Assembly: GCA_017306865.1 (NCBI GenBank)
Contig: JAFKHH010000012.1
Location: 248,001 to 312,000, forward strand
Origin: Filimonas sp.
GTDB taxonomy: Bacteria > Bacteroidota > Bacteroidia > Chitinophagales > Chitinophagaceae
DNA length: 64,000 bases
Reading direction: 5' to 3'
Part shown: positions 8,652 to 17,068 of the stretch, piece after piece
Layout: each line of letters begins with the position of its first letter
How positions within the stretch are numbered: position 1 is the first letter of the stretch
Made by a program: the position numbers and the translations under genes
Notes under the pieces: model-generated
Database searches by the model: none
Seen by the model: only the letters and a program-made list of their open reading frames with translations
What the model was told of the DNA's origin: nothing

Positions 8652-9427
8652 TATAACGTTCCTCCATTCACCACATCCAACAGCGCCCCATGTATTTTTC
8701 CATTCGTAGCGCAGATATGCGGCTGATATGGACTGTAATAGTCTCCTTTAAAATCTGTTACTGTTCCACCGGCTTCTTCTACGATCAGGAAGCCTGCTGC
8801 GCTATCCCATGCCTGTAACTTATGTTCATAAAAGCCATCAAAACGTCCGGCAGCTACCCAGCAAAGATCAATAGCCGCACTACCCAGGCGTCTTACAGGT
8901 ATACCCTTACGGATCAGTTTATCAAAAACCTGCAAAGGTCCGTTCGGCGCATCAAGATACGTATAAGGAAACCCGGTTACCAGGCAAGCTTTATCCAGGT
9001 CAGTCTGTTCACTTACATTTATTTTTCTATCATTCAAAGAAGCGCCAAATCCTTTTTGCGCAAAGAACAATTCGTTGATAAATGGATTGTACACCGCACC
9101 CAGGATCATTTCACCATCCTTTTCTATGCCAATACTAACGGCACAGATAGGAATATTGTTCGCGTAGTTCACTGTTCCGTCTATCGGATCGATGATCCAT
9201 TTATAGGTAGAGTCCTGCGCCAGCTCACCAGCTTCCTCACTTAAAATATAATGAGAGGGAAAATCCTGTTTAATAACATCGATAATAACCTGCTCGCTTT
9301 TATGGTCAACTTCTGTAACAAGATTATTTACGCCCTCTTTATTCGTAACGACAAACGGCTTGTCAAAATATTCTTTAAGAACTACCGCCGCGGCTTCAGT
9401 GGCTTTAAGTAAGGTTTGTTTAAGCAT
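8651..9427 (-). CDS. Inositol monophosphatase family protein
   Basis: A Mg-dependent sugar-phosphate phosphatase of the IMPase/SuhB/CysQ group. The 258-residue protein has the canonical metal motifs: SEEAGE near residue 65, WIIDPIDGTVNYANN near 82 and the C-terminal WDSAAGFLIVEEAGG near 208. Substrate (inositol-1-phosphate, 3'-phosphoadenosine phosphate or another) cannot be chosen from sequence. I start at the ATG 9427; an upstream TTG at 9433 lies inside the -7 box and is unlikely. The promoter sits directly against this ATG, suggesting a leaderless transcript. The stop codon overlaps the inverted-repeat arm at 8651. Confidence 0.93.
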   Translation of the reverse strand: MLKQTLLKATEAAAVVLKEYFDKPFVVTNKEGVNNLVTEVDHKSEQVIIDVIKQDFPSHYILSEEAGELAQDSTYKWIIDPIDGTVNYANNIPICAVSIGIEKDGEMILGAVYNPFINELFFAQKGFGASLNDRKINVSEQTDLDKACLVTGFPYTYLDAPNGPLQVFDKLIRKGIPVRRLGSAAIDLCWVAAGRFDGFYEHKLQAWDSAAGFLIVEEAGGTVTDFKGDYYSPYQPHICATNGKIHGALLDVVNGGTL

Positions 9428-9430
9428 GCG

Positions 9431-9459
9431 CAAAGATAATAAGTTTCAAAAGTTTGCAA
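9431..9459 (-). promoter_or_regulatory. Consensus promoter abutting the inositol monophosphatase ATG
   Basis: On the minus strand TATCTTTG occupies 9438-9431, with TTG at 9459-9457 18 nt further upstream. Only CGC separates the -7 box from the ATG at 9427. Transcription starting 4-7 nt after the box would begin at the start codon. Confidence 0.65.
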
Positions 9460-9507
9460 GTTTCAATGTTTCATTATGAAACGCGCAAATCTTTAAGCTC
9501 TATAAAC

Positions 9508-9540
9508 AAAAAAGCATTCGCTTTATACGAATGCTTTTTA
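9508..9540. terminator. Bidirectional terminator after doxX-type gene
   Basis: A-rich flank, 12-bp stem AAAAAGCATTCG (9509-9520) with 9528-9539, T-rich flank. It lies about 70 nt past the DoxX-family stop on the minus strand. Confidence 0.8.
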
Positions 9541-9609
9541 CAATCACGCAACATTTCCTATCTATCAGCAACTCCTTTCATATATTAAACAAACATGGGA
9601 AAACATCTC

Positions 9610-10011
9610 CTACTTGCGTTTAAACAACGGCGCATAAGCGCTTCTGTATGGCCACGCAAGAAATAAGTTAAGTGCAAATATTACGACTGCCAGTGTTACT
9701 GCAAACGGAATGGGTGCCAGTATTGCATGGAACAACAGGATGTGAATGCTGATCGGCATCAATATCACCAGGGATAAAGGAACGAACCAGCCAAGGATTA
9801 GCAACAGGCCAAGGATCACTTCAGTTGTTTTCAGGAACGGGAAAAAATAGCCGGATTGAAACAAGCCGCCTGCAAAAGCAGCCGCTGCGCCTTGTGGCTG
9901 TGGGCCGTTCTGCGGTATAAAGTGAAAAAAGAAATTAAGGCCGAAAACAAAATAAATAAGGCCTAGCAAAATACGGGGTGCTGCTACTGATAATTTTTGT
10001 TGCATGGTCAT
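9610..10011 (-). CDS. DoxX family membrane protein
   Basis: A small integral membrane protein of 133 residues with four predicted hydrophobic helices, for example LLGLIYFVFGLNFFFHF at the N-terminus and SLVILMPISIHILLFH centrally. The GLIYFVFGLNFF segment and the FxxFLKxxE start of helix two are typical of DoxX/DoxD-like proteins, several of which are linked to thiol or quinone redox processes. It lies 7 nt behind the ene-reductase stop, so it is probably translated from the same mRNA. I use the ATG at 10011; the longer frame would need a TTG inside the upstream gene. The precise role is not known. Confidence 0.85.
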   Translation of the reverse strand: MTMQQKLSVAAPRILLGLIYFVFGLNFFFHFIPQNGPQPQGAAAAFAGGLFQSGYFFPFLKTTEVILGLLLILGWFVPLSLVILMPISIHILLFHAILAPIPFAVTLAVVIFALNLFLAWPYRSAYAPLFKRK

Positions 10012-10018
10012 CGATTTT

Positions 10019-11134
10019 TTAAGCGTTTGCAAATGAATGTTGAGGTTTCGGCTGATAAAAAGGATAATCTGTTAAGCCCTTTTTGTCAGCACTATAAAAA
10101 GTGGTTGTATCTATTTCTGTATTCAGCGCCCATTTGTTGCTATATCTTTCCTTCAGGTCCGGGTTATTGATAAAAGGACGGCCAAACGCAATCAGGTTAG
10201 CCAGGCCATCGTTCAGGTCCTCTTCTGCACTCTGAATATCATAACCACCAGCAAGGATCAGGGTGTTTCTGAATTTTTTGCGGATCGTCTTTTTAAGGGA
10301 AAGCGGTATAGCCGGAGCGCCCATAGAAGAGTGGTCAGCTAAATGTATGTAGACGATATCCAGCTTTTGCAATTCCTCCGCCAGGTAGCTATATGTTTCT
10401 TCAATACCATCGTAAGCCTTCATTTCATTTGCTACACCGTATGGAGAAAGGCGGATACCGGTTTTTTCTTTACCAATTGCATCACTCACAGCCTTTACTA
10501 CTGCCAGTACAAAGCGTGTTCTGTTTTCAATGCTGCCACCATATTCATCTGTACGCTGGTTAGTTACAGGAGAAATAAATTGCTCCAGTAAATAGCCGTT
10601 TGCTGCATGCAGTTCTATTCCGTCAAAACCAGCTTCTATTGCGTTTTTGGAAGCAAGTACAAATTCATTCAGTGTTAACTGCAGCTCTTCTGCCGTTAAT
10701 GCTTCTGGCACGGCCTGTGTTTGCATACCCTCTTTATCTGTCCAGATCTGGGCACCGGTAGCTATAGCTGACGGAGCCAGCACTTTTGCGCCTTCAGGCA
10801 TATTGGCTGGATGGGCAACACGGCCGCAGTGCATCATCTGCATAAATATCTTTCCATTCTTCGCGTGCACAGCCTGCGTTACTTTTTTCCAGCCCTCTAC
10901 CTGATCTTTAGAAAATATGCCAGGGATTCTTGCATAGCCCAAACCGTTAGGGCTTGGGGAAGATCCCTCTGTTATGATGAGGCCAGTACTTGCGCGCTGG
11001 CTATAATATTCAGCAATCAAATCATTCGGCACATTGTCAATAGCACGGCAGCGTGTCATAGGAGCCATTACCATGCGGTTGCTCAGAACGATATTTCCTA
11101 GTTTATAAGAAGTAAATGGGAGACTCGCGCTCAT
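10019..11134 (-). CDS. Alkene reductase, Old Yellow Enzyme family (NemA-like)
   Basis: An FMN flavoprotein that reduces activated C=C bonds or nitro compounds with NAD(P)H. The 371-residue protein shows the whole OYE signature set: NRMVMAPMTRCRA at the N-terminus, QMMHCGRVAHP with the active-site His region, the substrate-binding HAANGYLLEQFISP (H-x-x-N pair near residue 180), TDEYGGSIENRTRF, and the C-terminal flavin-phosphate loop FGRPFINNPDL. It follows a CxxC-containing ArsR regulator by 77 nt and precedes a DoxX protein, which suggests an electrophile or thiol-stress induced operon. The natural substrate is unknown. Confidence 0.95.
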   Translation of the reverse strand: MSASLPFTSYKLGNIVLSNRMVMAPMTRCRAIDNVPNDLIAEYYSQRASTGLIITEGSSPSPNGLGYARIPGIFSKDQVEGWKKVTQAVHAKNGKIFMQMMHCGRVAHPANMPEGAKVLAPSAIATGAQIWTDKEGMQTQAVPEALTAEELQLTLNEFVLASKNAIEAGFDGIELHAANGYLLEQFISPVTNQRTDEYGGSIENRTRFVLAVVKAVSDAIGKEKTGIRLSPYGVANEMKAYDGIEETYSYLAEELQKLDIVYIHLADHSSMGAPAIPLSLKKTIRKKFRNTLILAGGYDIQSAEEDLNDGLANLIAFGRPFINNPDLKERYSNKWALNTEIDTTTFYSADKKGLTDYPFYQPKPQHSFANA

Positions 11135-11211
11135 AAAAGTTGATTTTATTGATTGGTTTATATATTTAAATATTTAAAAACTTCGATGTATTTGAGCAAA
11201 AAAATAGAAAG

Positions 11212-11502
11212 TTATTGTTCGCAACCTTTCAAGCCACCTATAATGCCCAAATACTCATCCAGTACACCGTCATTGATTGTGTACTTATGGTTTCTGCCTT
11301 CTTTTTCCTGCTCTATCAGTCCTGCTTCTATCAATATTTTGATGTGGTGACTGATGGAGGGCTGCGCCAGGTCTATTACATCCTGTATTTCCGAACACTG
11401 TCCGCAACCGCCTTTCTTTGAAATATGGCGCAGGATCTTCAGCCTATTGGCATCGCCAAGGGCTTTAGATATTTTCTCCACCTGTTTCATTGAAATTGTC
11501 AT
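11212..11502 (-). CDS. ArsR family winged-helix regulator with CxxC motif
   Basis: A 96-residue dimeric DNA-binding repressor. The helix-turn-helix is clear (residues 39-62, DLAQPSISHHIKILIEAGLI) followed by a wing (EKEGRNHKYTI). Residues C33 and C36 (GGCGQCSEI) sit where ArsR places its CVC metalloid ligands just before the recognition helices, and a third cysteine, C94, is near the C-terminus. This arrangement could bind As(III)/metal or act as a thiol switch; the sequence does not decide. Its own promoter carries a dyad (11509-11536), suggesting autorepression, and the downstream ene-reductase and DoxX genes are its likely targets. No arsenate or arsenite transport gene is present. Confidence 0.93.
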   Translation of the reverse strand: MTISMKQVEKISKALGDANRLKILRHISKKGGCGQCSEIQDVIDLAQPSISHHIKILIEAGLIEQEKEGRNHKYTINDGVLDEYLGIIGGLKGCEQ

Positions 11503-11508
11503 TTAAAA

Positions 11509-11536
11509 ATACATTGATGAATGCAAATGTATCAAT
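11509..11536 (-). promoter_or_regulatory. arsR promoter with overlapping operator-like dyads
   Basis: On the minus strand TACATTTG (11531-11524) is a perfect -7 box with TTTG (11552-11549) 17 nt upstream. Two overlapping dyads cover it: ATACATT (11509-11515) with AATGTAT (11526-11532), and ATTGAT (11513-11518) with ATCAAT (11531-11536). A repressor bound here would block initiation. Confidence 0.55.
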
Positions 11537-11618
11537 TATTTTGGAATCCAAACAGAACTATTGCACTTTTTGAATGTTTTAACAAATTGGCGGAAGTCGT
11601 CACACGCTCGTCAACGAA

Positions 11619-11680
11619 AGATATTCCATATCTCAGATGAGGGCTAAACATCCTTATGGTGCTTCAGATATGGAATATCT
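11619..11680. promoter_or_regulatory. Pair of 15-bp palindromes in inverted orientation, intergenic
   Basis: AGATATTCCATATCT at 11619-11633 and its exact reverse complement at 11666-11680. Each arm is also a palindrome by itself (AGATAT, 3 nt, ATATCT), so the locus holds two equivalent half-symmetric sites with centres 47 bp apart. It lies between the divergent arsR and lipoprotein genes, 64 nt before the latter's ATG. No T-tract follows, which favours a protein-binding pair over a terminator. The rest of 11537-11743 shows nothing else I can name. Confidence 0.5.
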
Positions 11681-11743
11681 AAGCGGACCACTCCAAGTCA
11701 AGGCACGTTCCTTGTACCATAAAAAACAAAACCTGATAGTTAT

Positions 11744-12217
11744 ATGAAAAAGCTTTTACCAGTCGCATCACTTGCTTTATTGTTTGCTTGTAACAACGGA
11801 GCAGAACAGAAAACTGCCAATGCGGATAGTATGCCCCAAGACCATACGGCATCCAAACCTATGGCAGATAGCAGCCAGCTTGCGAACACTCATTCCGACA
11901 CCACACAGATTGTATTGCCCTCAGACAACACACCTGTTACCCGGACCTTTATAAAAGACAGCGCCGGCATAGTATGCAAAGTAGTAGTACCTGCAGGGAA
12001 AAGGATGATCATGGGAGAACTGGCTCCCACCAATGCTAAAATGAACATCCGCTTCAACCAGGTTATTACGCCTGCGGGAAAAGCAGATGGCCCCTTTGAT
12101 AAAAAACTGGCTTACGATATTAATAAAGAAGGAACCTATACCATCCTTATCGGCAATGACCTGATGGCGGAAGGAGACTATAAAGGAAAGGTAGAGTTGA
12201 AGATTTGGGCACATTAA
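11744..12217 (+). CDS. Putative lipoprotein, unknown function
   Basis: I do not recognise this 157-residue protein. A lipoprotein signal (MKKLLPVASLALLFACNN, lipobox LLFAC, Cys16) is followed by a Ser/Thr/Gln-rich linker to about residue 60 and a compact beta-rich domain (VCKVVVPAGKRMIMGELAP to the end) that resembles small beta-sandwich domains. It is divergent from arsR; the paired palindromes at 11619-11680 are its likely control region. Confidence 0.8.
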   Translation: MKKLLPVASLALLFACNNGAEQKTANADSMPQDHTASKPMADSSQLANTHSDTTQIVLPSDNTPVTRTFIKDSAGIVCKVVVPAGKRMIMGELAPTNAKMNIRFNQVITPAGKADGPFDKKLAYDINKEGTYTILIGNDLMAEGDYKGKVELKIWAH

Positions 12218-12221
12218 TTTG

Positions 12222-12329
12222 AAATTGTTTAATTGTTACATGGTTTAATTGTTGGGCTGTTTTATTTAGTTAAAAGCTTCTTTATGGAAAAGCTCATAAC
12301 AATTTAACCATGTAACAATTAAGCAATTT
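12222..12329. repeat. Word-type inverted repeat (AATTGTT family), 32-nt arms
   Basis: Arms 12222-12253 and 12298-12329 pair at 30 of 32 positions. The words are AATTGTT, ACATGGTT and TTAATTG. A small AGCTT/AAGCT pair lies in the loop. It starts 5 nt after the lipoprotein stop and is the longest near-perfect stem of this family in the window. Confidence 0.85.
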
Positions 12330-12351
12330 ACCTCCCCACCCATCAATCACA

Positions 12352-12383
12352 TTTGCACATTTTCCTGTTCCATATTATCTTTT
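12352..12383 (+). promoter_or_regulatory. Strong promoter of the DUF1624 gene, probably leaderless
   Basis: TTTG at 12352-12355, exactly 20 nt of spacer, then TATCTTTT at 12376-12383. The ATG begins at 12388, four bases after the -7 box, so the predicted transcript starts at or next to the start codon. Confidence 0.7.
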
Positions 12384-12387
12384 CACT

Positions 12388-13563
12388 ATGGAACAAACCC
12401 TTCAGGCAAAGCCGCAGCGGATCTATTCTATTGATCTGTTGCGCGGCATTATTATGGTTATTATGGCGCTGGATCATGTGCGCGATTATTTTTCCAATGC
12501 GCATTTTGATCTTACAGACCTTACACAAACCACCCCTGCATTATTCTTCACCAGGTGGATCACCCATTTTTGTGCACCTGTATTTGTTTTCTTTGCCGGT
12601 ACCAGTGCTTATCTCTGGCAGTCTAAAGGCAAGACTAAAAAGCAAGCATCTCTTTTCTTATTGACAAGAGGTTTGTGGCTTATTTTGCTGGAAGTAACTA
12701 TTGTACGCATATGCTGGACATTCAACTTCGATTTTGGTTTCCAGATAGTACAAGTCATCTGGGCTATAGGCTTCAGTATGGTTTTCCTGGCTGCACTTGT
12801 TTATTTGAAACCGGTTTATACAGGTATTATCGGGCTTCTGCTCATCTTCATACACAACAGTTTTGATAGTGTTAGTTCTGCAAGTTTTGGCGGTCTCAAT
12901 TGGCTCTGGATGTTTTTACATGAGCAAAATCTTTATGGCAGCCCGGCGCGTGGAATCGTCTTTGGTTATCCCATCATACCTTGGATAGGTGTAATGGCAA
13001 CCGGGTATTGGTTTGGTACTTTTTTCCAGTTAGACAAAGAGGCACGCAGGAAACTTTTCTTAAAAGTGGGCCTTGCCTGCATTGCGCTCTTTATAGTTAT
13101 ACGTGCAACCAACTTATACGGTGATCGCTCGCTTTGGCACCAGCAAGATGCATTATGGAAAACCATCGCCTCATTTGTAAACTGCACAAAGTACCCGCCA
13201 TCTTTATTATACCTTTTAATGACGCTTGGGCCTGCATTTGTGCTGTTGTCCTTTCTTGAAAAAGCTGATAATAAAGGCACGGGAGCCTTCTTTATTGTAT
13301 ATGGCAGAGTGCCGATGTTTTATTATTTACTCCATATTATTCTCGCGCACACACTGGCAATTGTTGTTGCATTGCTCACTGCCTACCCCGATAAAGCGCG
13401 TTTCTTCAGCAACAATGTATTCTTCTCACAAGGCCCGTGGGGTTTTGATCTGTGGTTTGTATATGCAATATGGCTTACCGTTGTGTTACTCTTATATTAC
13501 CCATGTAAATGGTTTATGAATGTAAAAGCCAAGAACAAACACTGGGCGCTAAGCTATATATAG
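12388..13563 (+). CDS. DUF1624 / acyltransferase-like integral membrane protein
   Basis: A 391-residue polytopic inner-membrane protein with about ten hydrophobic helices. The N-terminus RIYSIDLLRGIIMVIMALDHVRDYF, represented by its DLLRG and ALDHVRDYF cores, is the hallmark of DUF1624 proteins, which are related to heparan-alpha-glucosaminide N-acetyltransferase and YeiB-type acyltransferases. The conserved Asp and His in ALDHVRDYF are candidates for acyl transfer. Other helices include PIIPWIGVMATGYWFG and the C-terminal HWALSYI tail. The acceptor is unknown. It is expressed from its own promoter and convergent with the SecD-head-like gene. Confidence 0.88.
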   Translation: MEQTLQAKPQRIYSIDLLRGIIMVIMALDHVRDYFSNAHFDLTDLTQTTPALFFTRWITHFCAPVFVFFAGTSAYLWQSKGKTKKQASLFLLTRGLWLILLEVTIVRICWTFNFDFGFQIVQVIWAIGFSMVFLAALVYLKPVYTGIIGLLLIFIHNSFDSVSSASFGGLNWLWMFLHEQNLYGSPARGIVFGYPIIPWIGVMATGYWFGTFFQLDKEARRKLFLKVGLACIALFIVIRATNLYGDRSLWHQQDALWKTIASFVNCTKYPPSLLYLLMTLGPAFVLLSFLEKADNKGTGAFFIVYGRVPMFYYLLHIILAHTLAIVVALLTAYPDKARFFSNNVFFSQGPWGFDLWFVYAIWLTVVLLLYYPCKWFMNVKAKNKHWALSYI

Positions 13564-13571
13564 TATAAATA

Positions 13572-13623
13572 AATGTTCAATGCTCAACACTCATTGATCA
13601 TTGAATGTTGAGCATTGAACATT
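13572..13623. repeat. Perfect 18-bp inverted repeat between convergent genes
   Basis: AATGTTCAATGCTCAACA at 13572-13589 pairs without mismatch with 13606-13623 around 16 nt that repeat the same TTGA/TCAA words. It begins 8 nt after one stop codon and ends 21 nt before the other. It may serve as a bidirectional terminator; the T-run on the plus strand is short (TTTTC). Confidence 0.75.
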
Positions 13624-13644
13624 TTCTTCCTTGTTCGATTTTCC

Positions 13645-14562
13645 TTACGGAACAGGGAAAATTCCGATCAGCTTCATCGGTGTGGGGTACTGATTGCTGA
13701 TCTGGTCTGCAATTTCTTTTGTTTGTGCGGTTGTGCCGAGCCCGTTCAAAGTGATTGTACCATTAACGATCGGTCCGTATATGAACGGGTCCATTACTAT
13801 TTTTCCATTGATGATCACGCCAATCACCTCACCTACATGTTTTCGTGAATAGTCGATCAATATTTTAGTAGCAGAGGCATTTAGCTGAATGTGTACAATC
13901 GGGCTTCCATTATTAAATGTTGTTGTCGCCGTTTTTACAAAATTGCCCTGGAGGATCGGCTTTGTCTTATTCAACAAATGCACGCCATGGGTAATACCAA
14001 AAGCCTCACTATCCTTTGGCCGGTTACTATAATACACTTTGCCGTCGGGTGGAATAATTCCATTCCTGCTTAGCTGTGCAAACAATTGCTCCGTTGCTGT
14101 AGTGTCCTTTACCTGGCAGATGCCTATTTGTGCATTCTTTTCTCCTGTTGGGGCGAGAATGACTCTTTTTTCTACATATTTCTCATCCAGCTTTTGTATT
14201 TCATTTTTTACCCTGTCAAGTATTGCCATTGGGTAAGGTGAAAGGAAAAGGAAAGAAGCCTCGTAAGAAAGTTTTTGTACAAGCAGGGATGTATCTGCAG
14301 CAGTACTTATGATGAGCGATACTTTGTTACCCTGGAACCGCATTCCTTGTAGTGGCACCGAATCTTTACAAATAGTGGCAAGCTTTGCATTGACAGAACG
14401 GCGAACCTCATTGGCTGATGCCGTTGTCATATTTACTGTTTTGTCTTGCGTTTCCAGTAAAATATTCCACTTTAAAGCATGTGAAGTTTGCGCATGCAGC
14501 ACTTGCATTCCCTGGAGCAACAGGAAAAATAATATAGATTGATATTTGCGAAGAATAGACAT
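13645..14562 (-). CDS. Exported protein resembling the SecD periplasmic (P1 head/base) domain, without membrane domain
   Basis: A 305-residue exported protein. A signal peptide (MSILRKYQSILFFLLLQGMQ, cut near AQT) is followed by a base-like region (NEVRRSVNAKLATICKD) and a C-terminal segment that closely follows the SecD P1 pattern: PIVHIQLNASATKILIDYSR, HVGEVIGVIINGKIVMDPFI, then IVNGTITLNGLGTT and a KEIADQISN helix. Full SecD continues with six membrane helices; this protein ends here, so it cannot be a translocase on its own. It may bind polypeptides or be a repurposed domain. I start at the ATG 14562 because the extra 27 upstream codons disrupt the signal peptide. Confidence 0.75.
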   Translation of the reverse strand: MSILRKYQSILFFLLLQGMQVLHAQTSHALKWNILLETQDKTVNMTTASANEVRRSVNAKLATICKDSVPLQGMRFQGNKVSLIISTAADTSLLVQKLSYEASFLFLSPYPMAILDRVKNEIQKLDEKYVEKRVILAPTGEKNAQIGICQVKDTTATEQLFAQLSRNGIIPPDGKVYYSNRPKDSEAFGITHGVHLLNKTKPILQGNFVKTATTTFNNGSPIVHIQLNASATKILIDYSRKHVGEVIGVIINGKIVMDPFIYGPIVNGTITLNGLGTTAQTKEIADQISNQYPTPMKLIGIFPVP

Positions 14563-14830
14563 AACTCTAATGTAACGTGTTATTACCGCAGAAATATTGT
14601 GTTGAACGATAGATATGAGAAACAAACGCACCTCATTCATCATATTTAACGGCAGGATGAAATAATTGGCATGCTCTTGTCGTTATTAGCGTTGATTTCC
14701 ATTAAAAAGTAAACAGTTGTTATTTTTTAACGTTGAATGACTTAGCTTTAACACCGACGGAGGCTCGGCCATTTTTAAAGACAATTAATTGCCTTAGCTT
14801 CGCGTCCCTAAAAACAAACTTTATTGCTGA

Positions 14831-16357
14831 ATGGCAATTTTTGATATTCAATTACCTAATAGCATTGCCAGGGCGCTGAGATTACCACAAAACAGCCCTA
14901 AAAGGCAACAGATAAGAGTGCTGAAGAAATTGCTGCGCAAAGCCAGGTTTACCGCTTTTGGGCAAAAATATCTTTTCGACGAGATTCTTATGGCGCAACA
15001 TCCCGGGAAAAAATTCCAGGAAGTAGTGCCTACCTATAATTATAACAGGATCTACCAGGAGTGGTGGAACCAGACACTGGAAGGCACGCCGGATGTGTGC
15101 TGGCCGGGTAAGATCAAATATTATGCACTGAGCAGCGGCACCAGTGAATCTGCCAGTAAGTACATTCCTATTACCAATGATTTGCTGAAAGGCAACAAAA
15201 TGGTAATGATCAAACAACTTCTTAGTTTACGTAACTACACAGATATTCCAGTAAAATCTATTGGCAAAGGATGGTTAATGCTTGGCGGCAGTACTGAGCT
15301 GCAAAAAGGAACCGGGTACTATGCCGGTGACCTGAGCGGCATTACTGCTAAGAAACAGCCATTCTGGTTTCAACCTTTCTACAAACCGGGTAAAAAAATA
15401 GCCAAAGAAAAAGACTGGAACAAGAAACTGAATGAAATAGTGGAAAGAGCGCCGGAGTGGGACATCGGTTTTATTGTAGGCGTCCCTGCATGGATCCAGA
15501 TGTGCATGGAAATGATCATTGAGCGGTACAAGCTCAATAACATACATGATCTCTGGCCAAACCTTGCCTTCTTTGTACACGGCGGCGTAAGCTTTGAACC
15601 GTATAAAAAAGGATTTGAAAAAGTATTAGGTAAGCCCATCAGTTATATAGAAACATATCTTGCAAGCGAAGGCTTTATTGCTTACCAGGACAGGCAACAT
15701 GCAAAAGGTATGCGCCTCGTAACGAATGAGCATATCTTCCTTGAGTTTGTTCCTTTTGATCACAACAACTTTGATTCAGATGGTGAAATGATCACCAACC
15801 CTGAAACATTAATGATACATGAAGTGGAAGAAGGGAGAGACTACGCTATACTACTCAGCACTGCTGCAGGCGCATGGCGTTACCTGATAGGCGATACGGT
15901 AAGGTTTACAGATAAGGAAAAGTGTGAGATTGTGATCACCGGGCGCACGAAACACTTCCTTAGCCTTGTAGGTGAACACCTGAGCGTAGATAATATGAAT
16001 AAGGCGATACAGCAGGTAAGTGAAGAACTAAACATTTGTGTACCTGAATATACAGTGGTAGGCGAGCCTTACGGCACTTTCTTTGCACACCATTGGTATG
16101 TGGCCTGTAATGATGCGGTAGACACAACGCTTTTGGGTAATAAGATAGATGAAAAACTGAAAGAGCTAAATGACGACTACGCCGTAGAAAGAAATAGTGC
16201 TCTCAAAGAAGTTTTTCTTGACGTTTTGTCCGAAGACCAGTTCATGGAGTTTATGCGAGTGAAAGGTAAAGTGGGTGGGCAGCATAAGTTTCCACGCGTA
16301 TTAAAAGGCAAAATGCTGGAAGACTGGAAGAAGTTTTTGAAAGGAGAGTTGGTCTAA
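14831..16357 (+). CDS. GH3 family acyl-adenylate-forming / acyl acid amide synthetase-like protein
   Basis: A 508-residue protein of the GH3 superfamily, enzymes that adenylate a carboxylic acid and pass it to an amine such as an amino acid. Readable parts: ALSSGTSESASKYIPIT (the ATP-binding serine-rich loop, near residue 103), FVHGGVSFEPYKKGFE, SYIETYLASEGFIAYQ, and the C-terminal YLIGDTVRF...ITGRTKHFLSLVGEHLS. There is no signal peptide. In bacteria the substrates are poorly known. A LysE-type exporter follows after 48 nt, which hints that an amino-acid-related product might be exported. A TAGCTTCG box at 14795-14802 may be the promoter. Confidence 0.92.
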   Translation: MAIFDIQLPNSIARALRLPQNSPKRQQIRVLKKLLRKARFTAFGQKYLFDEILMAQHPGKKFQEVVPTYNYNRIYQEWWNQTLEGTPDVCWPGKIKYYALSSGTSESASKYIPITNDLLKGNKMVMIKQLLSLRNYTDIPVKSIGKGWLMLGGSTELQKGTGYYAGDLSGITAKKQPFWFQPFYKPGKKIAKEKDWNKKLNEIVERAPEWDIGFIVGVPAWIQMCMEMIIERYKLNNIHDLWPNLAFFVHGGVSFEPYKKGFEKVLGKPISYIETYLASEGFIAYQDRQHAKGMRLVTNEHIFLEFVPFDHNNFDSDGEMITNPETLMIHEVEEGRDYAILLSTAAGAWRYLIGDTVRFTDKEKCEIVITGRTKHFLSLVGEHLSVDNMNKAIQQVSEELNICVPEYTVVGEPYGTFFAHHWYVACNDAVDTTLLGNKIDEKLKELNDDYAVERNSALKEVFLDVLSEDQFMEFMRVKGKVGGQHKFPRVLKGKMLEDWKKFLKGELV

Positions 16358-16405
16358 ATCATTAAACAACCCTATATTAGCCACCTGACAATATTTCGCT
16401 AAAGG

Positions 16406-17068
16406 ATGTGGTACGCAGCTATAATAAAAGGATTGGCTTTGGGCGTAATGCTAAGCATTTCGGTAGGGCCGGTTATTTTTTCCATCATCAAACAAAGTAT
16501 CAATAACGGTCATAAAGGCGGTTATGTGTTTATTGCCGGTGTATCTGCCAGCGATATAGCCCTTGTGCTTGTTTGCAATATTTTTTCCCAACTATTCCAG
16601 TCCGTGCTGCAGCACGAAAGAATAATAGGCATAGCAGGAAGTGTTTTCCTCGTTTGCCTGGGTATTTATACCTTCTTCTTTAAAAAGATCACGCTTGCAG
16701 AAGATAGTAAAGTGCAACAGAAAGTTTTCCGAAAGCGTGACATGATCGCCATCTTCTTCTCCGGCTTTTTCATGAATACATTGAACCCCGGCGCATTTCT
16801 TTTTTGGTTTGCAGCATCTGCTACTATCCTGGCCGATTCAAAAACAGAAGCACATCCAGCACAATACCGTTTCCTGGTATTTGGAACCTGTCTTGCATTC
16901 ATACTGCTGTCCGATATATTAAAAGTGTTGCTGGCAGGGCGAATTAGGTCTAAACTGAATGCGAAAAATATTCACATTATCAATCGTATCTCTGGTCTTA
17001 TTCTCATTGGTTTCGGTATTGCCCTTGTGTGGGGCATTCTTTTCCATCCGGGAAAACTCATGCATTAA
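16406..17068 (+). CDS. LysE family translocator
   Basis: A 220-residue inner-membrane exporter with six predicted helices. The N-terminal motif GLALGVMLSISVGPVIFSIIKQ (core: ISVGPVIFSI) and SINNGHKGGYVFIAGVSASD are typical of LysE/RhtB amino acid exporters, as is GFFMNTLNPGAFLFWF in the middle. Unlike many members it has a long loop with KVQQKVFRKRD between helices three and four. It lies in an apparent operon behind GH3 and before an unknown protein and mtgA. The transported compound is unknown. Confidence 0.9.
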   Translation: MWYAAIIKGLALGVMLSISVGPVIFSIIKQSINNGHKGGYVFIAGVSASDIALVLVCNIFSQLFQSVLQHERIIGIAGSVFLVCLGIYTFFFKKITLAEDSKVQQKVFRKRDMIAIFFSGFFMNTLNPGAFLFWFAASATILADSKTEAHPAQYRFLVFGTCLAFILLSDILKVLLAGRIRSKLNAKNIHIINRISGLILIGFGIALVWGILFHPGKLMH

